The notes under the pieces: model-generated
What the model was told of the DNA's origin: nothing
What the model saw: only the letters and a program-made list of their open reading frames with translations
The model's database searches: none
Part shown: positions 58,197 through 64,000 of the stretch, one piece after another
Layout: every line of letters begins with the position of its first letter
How positions within the stretch are numbered: position 1 is the first letter of the stretch
DNA from: Robertmurraya siralis
GTDB lineage: Bacteria; Bacillota; Bacilli; Bacillales; Cytobacillaceae
Direction of reading: 5' to 3'
Length of the DNA: 64,000 nt
Assembly (NCBI RefSeq): GCF_005502275.1
Contig: NZ_SWLZ01000017.1
Location: forward strand, 1-64,000
Position numbers and translations under genes: made by a program

Positions 58197-58739
58197 TTAT
58201 TGATATGGCATATATACTTCAATAGAGAGTTCGTGCTCTGAAAGCTCGTGCACTGTTTTTGCAACGATTGATTGCTGTTGAAGAAAACGCTCTATATGTT
58301 CAATATTTGTTATTATTCCTCGAAAATCAAAAAAGAAACCGATCCCTGTTTCTTGTCTTTCAATTGTTACTGATAAATGATTTTCATGGAATGCCTTAAT
58401 GACTTGATCCAATTCCTCTAAAAAAGTGTTTGTCCAATTGGTCAATACATCATCCTTAACGAGATGACCTGATGATAAATTTGGTTCCCCGACAATTTCA
58501 TACTCTAAGTGAATTGAATGACTTTCCCAATTATATGTAAGGAGCAGTGTGGCAAATTGAGGAATGTTCAGGTTGGATAGAATTGATTCTTGTCTTGTTT
58601 CGACGACAATTTCATCAATAATTTCTTTCACACGATCCATTTTGTTTAAAGACAAATTCCCTTTAATTAATTGAATTTTATTAAGCCAATCATGCCTTGC
58701 ATGTCGCAAAAGCTCAATCGTATCCCACTCTTTTTTCAT
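58197..58739 (-). CDS. spo0B: Sporulation initiation phosphotransferase Spo0B
   Basis: This 180-residue protein passes phosphate from Spo0F to Spo0A in the sporulation phosphorelay. The phosphorylated histidine is in RHARHDWLNKIQLIKGNLSL (His 16, by analogy to His 30 of B. subtilis). The first helices form the four-helix bundle; the rest is a degenerate kinase-like domain (FFFDFRG). It begins at ATG 58739 behind AGGAGTG. It forms an operon with obg, as in B. subtilis. A 20-bp phased repeat array lies just upstream. Confidence 0.92.
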   Translation of the reverse strand: MKKEWDTIELLRHARHDWLNKIQLIKGNLSLNKMDRVKEIIDEIVVETRQESILSNLNIPQFATLLLTYNWESHSIHLEYEIVGEPNLSSGHLVKDDVLTNWTNTFLEELDQVIKAFHENHLSVTIERQETGIGFFFDFRGIITNIEHIERFLQQQSIVAKTVHELSEHELSIEVYMPYQ

Positions 58740-58833
58740 AAAAGCACTCCTAAACAAACGAACTGAAACCTTCTTCTTGCTAGTATATCAAAATAACCAG
58801 TATGTGGGGACAAATATGGATGAAAATTTGATT

Positions 58834-58941
58834 TATCGGTCGTTATGTAAAAATATCGGTCTTAAATTAAATATATCAGTCTTCGTGCATATTTATCGGT
58901 CTTAAAATTTTTTTATCGGTCAAAAATCGAATTTATCGGTC
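58834..58941. repeat. Six TATCGGTC motifs at exact 20-bp spacing upstream of spo0B
   Basis: TATCGGTC begins at 58834, 58854, 58874 (as TATCAGTC), 58894, 58914 and 58934. Each is followed by 12 bp of variable AT-rich sequence. The strict 20-bp period places all copies on nearly the same face of the helix. The array lies between the rpmA terminator and spo0B, where a spo0B-obg promoter is expected. I know no regulator with this site. Confidence 0.92.
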
Positions 58942-58976
58942 AAAATGATCTTTGCTTCCACTTCTCGTTAAAACTC

Positions 58977-59012
58977 AAAAAAACTCCAACCAAAAACGGT
59001 TAGAGTTTTTTT
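58977..59012 (-). terminator. Terminator after rpmA
   Basis: ACTCTAACC and GGTTGGAGT form a 9-bp stem with one wobble pair. TTTTTTTGAGTTTT follows on the minus strand. Confidence 0.88.
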
Positions 59013-59019
59013 AAAAGAA

Positions 59020-59659
<640 letters not shown>

Positions 59660-59667
59660 AAACCGCC

Positions 59668-59976
59668 TTACGCGTTGATTTTTTCAATTACAACTTTTGT
59701 GTATGGCTGACGATGACCTTGCTTTTTGTGATAGTTTTTCTTCGCTTTGTATTTGAAAACAATGATCTTCTTAGCGCGACCTTGCTTTTCAACTTTAGCT
59801 GTAACTGTTGCACCTTCAACAACTGGGCTACCAACTTTAACGTTTTCGCCACCAACGAATAAAACTTTATCAAATGTAACTGTTTCGCCTGCTTCAGCGT
59901 TTAGCTTTTCAATGTAGATGGCTTGACCTTCTTCTACTTTGATTTGCTTACCACCAGTTTCGATAATTGCGTACAT
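59668..59976 (-). CDS. rplU: 50S ribosomal protein L21
   Basis: The 102-residue ribosomal protein begins [18 protein letters not shown] and ends VVIEKINA, with the [17 protein letters not shown] signature. It binds 23S rRNA. The ATG at 59976 follows GGAGGTG by 6 nt; the slightly longer frame is not needed. The L21 leader upstream should control rplU-prp-rpmA. Confidence 0.97.
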   Translation of the reverse strand: MYAIIETGGKQIKVEEGQAIYIEKLNAEAGETVTFDKVLFVGGENVKVGSPVVEGATVTAKVEKQGRAKKIIVFKYKAKKNYHKKQGHRQPYTKVVIEKINA

Positions 59977-59989
59977 GAACTGCACCTCC

Positions 59990-60165
59990 TCTTAGACTCA
60001 GACTCGCCATCACAGGTGACTCGAAAAGCGATAAAGGCCATTTTATAAGACGATCCCCGACTGTCGATGGATTGACTTATGGCAATCACAGCTTGATATA
60101 AATGAGTAATCTTTATAACCTGATCTGTGCGGTTGTAGCACGGGTGCGCTACAAACATAACATGA
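59990..60165 (-). ncRNA. L21 leader of the rplU operon
   Basis: The roughly 170-nt 5' leader begins with a hairpin GTAGCGCACCCGTGCTAC and continues with AACCGCACAGATCAGGTTAT, as in the L21 leader family of Bacillus. It probably binds L21 to control the operon. Its position between the promoter and rplU supports the call. Confidence 0.75.
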
Positions 60166-60169
60166 AAAT

Positions 60170-60197
60170 ATTATCATAGTCCGACTGTAAGTGTCAA
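60170..60197 (-). promoter_or_regulatory. Promoter of the rplU operon
   Basis: TTGACA (60192-60197) and GATAAT (60170-60175) are separated by 16 bp on the minus strand, immediately upstream of the L21 leader. Confidence 0.75.
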
Positions 60198-60217
60198 CAC
60201 GAAAAATGCACCGTTGC

Positions 60218-61675
60218 TTAGCCGGTAATCGCAATATTCTTTTTCTCGCCAATCTGTTTAATACGATAATATGGCTTCGGTCCTTCTTCAATTGTAAAAT
60301 AAAGCTCAATCCCGCAAGCGTTCTCTAAAAGTTTCTGCTCACTTCCATTTTCTCCGGCAAAAATGCTTCTAACATCCTCAGTAGCTTCGATTAACACCGC
60401 CTCTATATCCTTTCCTCTGAACTGTAATAGCTCCCGTTCCAAACGAAAGGCGACTGTTTCTGCACTGAGTACCTGCCCGTTTCCTTCGCACACTTGACAG
60501 GGGCTAAGCAGTGTTTCCTTAAGGGGAATCCGCGTTTTCATTCTCGTCATCTGCAAAATCCCTAATGGTGTGAAGCCGACGACTCTCGTTCTTCTCTCAT
60601 CCCGACCGAGAGCAGTCTCCAACCTTTTTCTTACTTGTGTTCGTGCCTCTTCTGTTTTCATATCAATAAAGTCAACAAGAATCATCCCTGCTAAATTTCG
60701 AAGGCGAATTTGTCGGGCAATCTCATCCGCTGCCACAAGATTCGTCATGGTAACTGTGTCTTGAGGATTATGCTTTCCGGAAAACTGACCGGTATTTACA
60801 TCAATTACTGTTAACGCCTCAGTCTCATCAAACACTAAATAAGCTCCGTTTTCCAACCACACTACTTTTCTTAAAGCGTTCTCAATCTCATGGTCCAATC
60901 GATAAATTGAAAAAATATCTTCTCTCTGATGATGTTGATAAATAAGCTCCACATGAAGGCAAACCGCTTCAAGTTCCTGTTTCAGCTCAAACGTGTCAAC
61001 GACAACTCTGCCTGAATTTAAGGTTGAAATGACTGCTTTTACCTCTTCTAAAAAGAAATCACGCTTCATAACTAAGCCTGGTTTCTTCATCAGCTTCGAA
61101 GTTTGCACCATTTTTTCATACATCGTTCGCAGTTGCTCCAATTCAACAATTACATCCTCCTTGAAACACTCTGAACAAGCTGTACGAAAAAAAAGTCCTT
61201 CATCCCTCTGCTTGAGCTCATTACCAAGCTGACGCCATTCTTCCCGTATGGTTTGATCAGCCATTTTCTTCGATACGGCCACAAATTTCCCTTGCGGTGC
61301 ATAAACGATTCTATCCCCACCAAGCTCAATGATTCCAGTCACCCTTGGTCCCTTGCTTCTGGCCATACCCTTTTCTACCTGAACAAGGATTTTTTCACCT
61401 TGATGAAGATAAGCAGCGATGCTTTTATTTTTATCTTCTTTCGACACGAAAAAAGCCGGGAGTTTATCCCGGTGTAAAAAGCCTTTCTTTTCAAGACCGA
61501 TATCAATAAAAGCAGCGTTCAGGCCCGGCAAAACCTTCTCAACAATTCCTAAATAGATCGAACCTACAATTGAACGGTGCTGTGGCTGTTCAACAACAAG
61601 TTTTTCCAATTTATGATCTTTAATGAATGCATACCTTTTTTCTCTACCCATTCCATTTACGACTACAGTATTCAC
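60218..61675 (-). CDS. rng: Ribonuclease E/G family protein
   Basis: This 485-residue protein is an RNase G-like endoribonuclease. It has an S1-type domain (residues 35-120, GSIYLGIVEKVLPGLNAAFIDIG), an RNase H-like region with the catalytic metal Asp residues in LTVIDVNTGQFSGK (about 290) and ILVDFIDM (about 335), and the zinc-link CQVCEGNG (about 390). B. subtilis lacks RNase E/G, but many other Bacillaceae have this gene here. It is 44 bp or more downstream of spoIVFB and upstream of the L21 operon. Confidence 0.95.
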   Translation of the reverse strand: MNTVVVNGMGREKRYAFIKDHKLEKLVVEQPQHRSIVGSIYLGIVEKVLPGLNAAFIDIGLEKKGFLHRDKLPAFFVSKEDKNKSIAAYLHQGEKILVQVEKGMARSKGPRVTGIIELGGDRIVYAPQGKFVAVSKKMADQTIREEWRQLGNELKQRDEGLFFRTACSECFKEDVIVELEQLRTMYEKMVQTSKLMKKPGLVMKRDFFLEEVKAVISTLNSGRVVVDTFELKQELEAVCLHVELIYQHHQREDIFSIYRLDHEIENALRKVVWLENGAYLVFDETEALTVIDVNTGQFSGKHNPQDTVTMTNLVAADEIARQIRLRNLAGMILVDFIDMKTEEARTQVRKRLETALGRDERRTRVVGFTPLGILQMTRMKTRIPLKETLLSPCQVCEGNGQVLSAETVAFRLERELLQFRGKDIEAVLIEATEDVRSIFAGENGSEQKLLENACGIELYFTIEEGPKPYYRIKQIGEKKNIAITG

Positions 61676-61738
61676 GAAAAAAACTCCTTACCTGCTTCAT
61701 TCACCTTATTATCCAATAGCCCAGCGATTTTCTCAAAT

Positions 61739-62605
61739 TTAATAAGGGTACAGCAAATCACCAATTTTAGCAGTAATTTGCTTTTCTGCAAAATAAGCAT
61801 GAAGAAGTTCATTTTCATCTAGAGAACCCGTTTCATTGCCATCCTTCTCAACGATAATCGGATGCTTACAGCCCCGTTGAAAACGTTCTAGCACATGAAT
61901 GACAAGCTCATCAGCCTCAACAATAAGCGGCTTAAGCTTACGTAACTCATTTTTCTTCCCATAATACCTTTCCATTAAAAAGCGAATAAAGATATAACGA
62001 CTTTGCTTCCACTCATAACGTAAAGTAAAAATAATATAGGAAACAACGATCCATAAATTTAAATTGATTGGTTCAATCATTAGCATAAAACAGGTAAAAA
62101 CAAATACAACGATAATCGAAATGATTAATGTCAGCTTAAAGGCCTTTGGAAAGGATTCTCTTAATGACAGCCATAAAAAAATAAATTTCCCCCCATCAAG
62201 CGGCCAAATAGGAAGCAAATTAAACATTAAGATCATTAGATTAAATTGAATAAAGTGGGTAAAAATAAATTCAGACATCACTCCAGCCTTATTCAAAAGC
62301 AAAGCGGCTGCTATTAACCAAAGATGCTGAATCGGGCCGGCTAAAGTAACAATGGCCTCTTCCTTAAGCGGGCGATTCCCGTGCTCATCCATTTCCGCTA
62401 CTCCCCCGAAGGGTAGAATTGAAATTTTTTTCACGCGCCACGAAAAAAAAGAAGCGGCAGCCGCATGTCCCAGCTCATGGATGAAAATGATCAAGAGTAA
62501 AAGAGAAAGTTCAATAAAATGCGCTGTCATAACCGCTATCGCAACAACACCCCATAATAATGGATGGATATATATTTTTCGAAAAAGGGAAAGAAAGTTA
62601 GTCAA
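61739..62605 (-). CDS. spoIVFB: Intramembrane zinc protease SpoIVFB
   Basis: This 288-residue site-2 protease cuts pro-sigma-K in the mother cell. It has the zinc motif HELGHAAAA (HExxH, about residue 43), about six helices, the third metal ligand in LPIWPLDGGKFIF (about 137), and a C-terminal CBS-like domain (VLERFQRGCKHPIIVEKDG). Its start overlaps the spoIVFA stop by 8 bp. It is inhibited by SpoIVFA and BofA in other Bacillus. Confidence 0.94.
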   Translation of the reverse strand: MTNFLSLFRKIYIHPLLWGVVAIAVMTAHFIELSLLLLIIFIHELGHAAAASFFSWRVKKISILPFGGVAEMDEHGNRPLKEEAIVTLAGPIQHLWLIAAALLLNKAGVMSEFIFTHFIQFNLMILMFNLLPIWPLDGGKFIFLWLSLRESFPKAFKLTLIISIIVVFVFTCFMLMIEPINLNLWIVVSYIIFTLRYEWKQSRYIFIRFLMERYYGKKNELRKLKPLIVEADELVIHVLERFQRGCKHPIIVEKDGNETGSLDENELLHAYFAEKQITAKIGDLLYPY

Positions 62606-63365
62606 ATTGGATCACCTGGATGGGGTCAATAAAGTCATCCCCTTTTTTAATGGCAAAATAAAAAACGCCCTTCGCTCCATCTCCAGCATCTGCTGCCGTG
62701 CCAACACTTGTTCCTTTTTTTATAAATTCATACAATGTAACATCAATCGATTCAAGGTTGCCATACCATGTTTCGCTTTTATCGGCATGCTGAATAATGA
62801 CCGTTTTACCGAAGCCTTCCTCATGGCCTACATAACTGACTCTTCCTTCACTCATCGCTGTAACTGCAGCGCCTTTTTCCGTTTCGATGGAAACCTTTTG
62901 ACCGTCCTCTGCAAATTCCTCTAATATTCGTGCTGCCGCAGGTAAAGCATACTCCTGAATTCCGTCGGATTCTGGTTCTTCATTGCGCTCAAATGGCAAA
63001 AGAGCCAACGGCTTGCCAAATTTATTTTCATACCAATCTGCCACCGCCGCAAATTGAAAATCATGCTCCAATGATTTTGTGACAAAGCTCTTTACTGGCT
63101 GCAATGATTCTCCGCCACTGCGGAAAATAATGGCGACAATGAGCACAAGACAAGCCGAAGCCAATATTTTAAACAAAAAAAATTCTTTATTAAATAGTGG
63201 ATGACCACTTTCTCCTGGATCACTTTCATAAGAGGGGAATTTTTCAAATCCATATTTTTCTTCCTCTTCGACAACGAAAAATTGCTCATTTACATGCTTC
63301 GTCATTCTTTCCCTTTCACGTTTTCGTTTCGCTATCCTTTTTCTAATATCATCCGCTCTAGACAT
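62598..63365 (-). CDS. spoIVFA: Stage IV sporulation protein FA (SpoIVFA)
   Basis: This 255-residue membrane protein restrains SpoIVFB and is cut by SpoIVB. It has a highly charged cytoplasmic head (DDIRKRIAKRKRERERMTKH), one helix (FKILASACLVLIVAIIF, about 64-82), and an outer LytM/M23-like domain (VSIETEKGAAVTAMSEGRVSYVGHEEGFGKTVIIQH, positions 157-192). The zinc ligands of active M23 enzymes are not complete, as expected for SpoIVFA. It overlaps spoIVFB. Confidence 0.93.
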   Translation of the reverse strand: MSRADDIRKRIAKRKRERERMTKHVNEQFFVVEEEEKYGFEKFPSYESDPGESGHPLFNKEFFLFKILASACLVLIVAIIFRSGGESLQPVKSFVTKSLEHDFQFAAVADWYENKFGKPLALLPFERNEEPESDGIQEYALPAAARILEEFAEDGQKVSIETEKGAAVTAMSEGRVSYVGHEEGFGKTVIIQHADKSETWYGNLESIDVTLYEFIKKGTSVGTAADAGDGAKGVFYFAIKKGDDFIDPIQVIQFD

Positions 63366-63492
63366 GTCCCCACCAATCCCTTATCTAGTTTGTACAAGTG
63401 TATGAGTTGTCCACGTCATATATGACAAGAAAAATCAGAAGTAAAAAGAGCTCACTCCTCCCAATCATTAATGAAGCTAAAAACAGAGCATC

Positions 63493-63523
63493 AAAAAAGA
63501 ACCGAGCTTAACCTCAGTTCTTA
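63493..63523 (-). terminator. Terminator after minD
   Basis: AAGAACTGAG and CTCGGTTCTT form a 10-bp stem with one wobble, followed on the minus strand by TTTTTTGAT. Confidence 0.85.
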
Positions 63524-63534
63524 CATATGTATAT

Positions 63535-64000
63535 TTACTTCACACCAAAAAATTTCTTCAATTTAGAAAAAACACCCTTGTCCTCTTCACCTAATGGCTG
63601 TAAAGGAACGGATTCTCCTAAAATGCGCCGGGCAATATTCCGGTAGGCAATTGACGCCTTGCTATTGGGGTTTAAAGCGATCGGTTCACCATGATTTGAT
63701 GCCTTAATGACCTCATCATCGTCTGCAACAATGCCAATTAATTCAATCGATAAATGGGTTGTAATTTCATCAACATCCAGCATATCACCATTTTTTATTA
63801 AATGGTTACGAATGCGATTAATCACTAGTTTAGGAGATTCTACATTTTCTTCTTTTTCAAGAAGTCCGATAATTCGATCTGCATCACGAACTGCCGAAAC
63901 TTCTGGAGTGGTAACTACGATCGCCTTATCTGCTCCTGCTACTGCATTTTTGTAGCCTTGTTCAATTCCGGCTGGGCAGTCAATGATAATATAGTCATAA
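63535..64000 (-). CDS. minD: Septum site-determining ATPase MinD, 3' part
   Basis: The window ends inside this gene; the last 154 residues are visible. They begin YDYIIIDCPAGIEQGYKNAV (Walker B region) and continue KAIVVTTPEVSAVRDADRI, KLVINRIRNHLI, and end with the amphipathic membrane-targeting helix GVFSKLKKFFGVK. MinD is the ParA-type ATPase that recruits MinC and blocks division at the poles. The 5' part lies beyond 64000. Confidence 0.97.
   Translation of the reverse strand, partial: YDYIIIDCPAGIEQGYKNAVAGADKAIVVTTPEVSAVRDADRIIGLLEKEENVESPKLVINRIRNHLIKNGDMLDVDEITTHLSIELIGIVADDDEVIKASNHGEPIALNPNSKASIAYRNIARRILGESVPLQPLGEEDKGVFSKLKKFFGVK

Overview
The window is a stretch of the chromosome of a low-GC, endospore-forming member of the Bacillaceae. 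Gene order follows the region of Bacillus subtilis that runs from yrzB-ruvX-yrzL through alaS, recD2, mnmA-iscS-cymR, aspS-hisS, relA-apt-recJ, secDF, tgt-queA-ruvBA, safA, pheA-obg-spo0B and rpmA-rplU to spoIVFB/FA and minD. Sporulation genes (rsfA-type regulator, spoVB, bofC, safA, YhcN/YlaJ lipoprotein, spo0B, spoIVFA/B) place it among spore formers. An RNase E/G gene beside the L21 operon, a PadR-HAAS module and a GntR/ABC operon show that it is not B. subtilis itself. Most genes lie on the minus strand.

Layout. 1-14 kb: a possible small membrane protein, yrzB-ruvX-yrzL, alaS with its T-box, the AI-2E-family transporter yrrI, a zinc-ribbon protein, yrrD, recD2, a TPR protein, and a tRNA 2-thiouridine operon (cymR, cysteine desulfurase, mnmA) headed by a YczE-type membrane protein. 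14-24 kb: rarA; a GntR-controlled ABC operon with two ATPases and two permeases; a 52-bp tandem-repeat array; an RsfA-type regulator; tcdA; a dicarboxylate/amino-acid symporter; and 6S RNA. 24-37 kb: hisS-aspS behind a T-box, yrzK, the SH3b amidase yrvJ, a frameshifted small membrane protein, dtd, relA, apt, recJ and a CDF transporter. 37-50 kb: padR-HAAS, secDF, comN, spoVB, yrbG, a yrzE-type gene with no normal start codon, yajC, tgt, queA, a DUF2905 protein, ruvB and ruvA. 50-64 kb: bofC, a sporulation lipoprotein, an APH-like kinase, safA, niaR, pheA, pheB, obg, spo0B, a 20-bp phased repeat array, rpmA-prp-rplU with its L21 leader, rng, spoIVFB-spoIVFA and the 3' part of minD.

Working together. 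The window is rich in tRNA and translation functions: three synthetases, two of them read through T-boxes, plus MnmA/IscS, Tgt/QueA, TcdA, Dtd and L21/L27. It also carries recombination and repair genes (RuvABX, RecD2, RecJ, RarA) and stress signalling (RelA, 6S RNA). CymR links cysteine control to the sulfur donor operon.

No CRISPR array, prophage, tRNA gene or intact transposon was seen. No clearly new multi-gene system was found. The least explained items are non-coding: a 52-bp tandem array, an exactly 20-bp phased TATCGGTC array before spo0B, and a dispersed palindromic element in four copies. Two conserved genes (yrrD, yrzE) lack any ATG/GTG/TTG start, and one small gene needs a -1 shift on seven A's. 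Gene identities rest on reading the sequences and recalling families; no searches were run.
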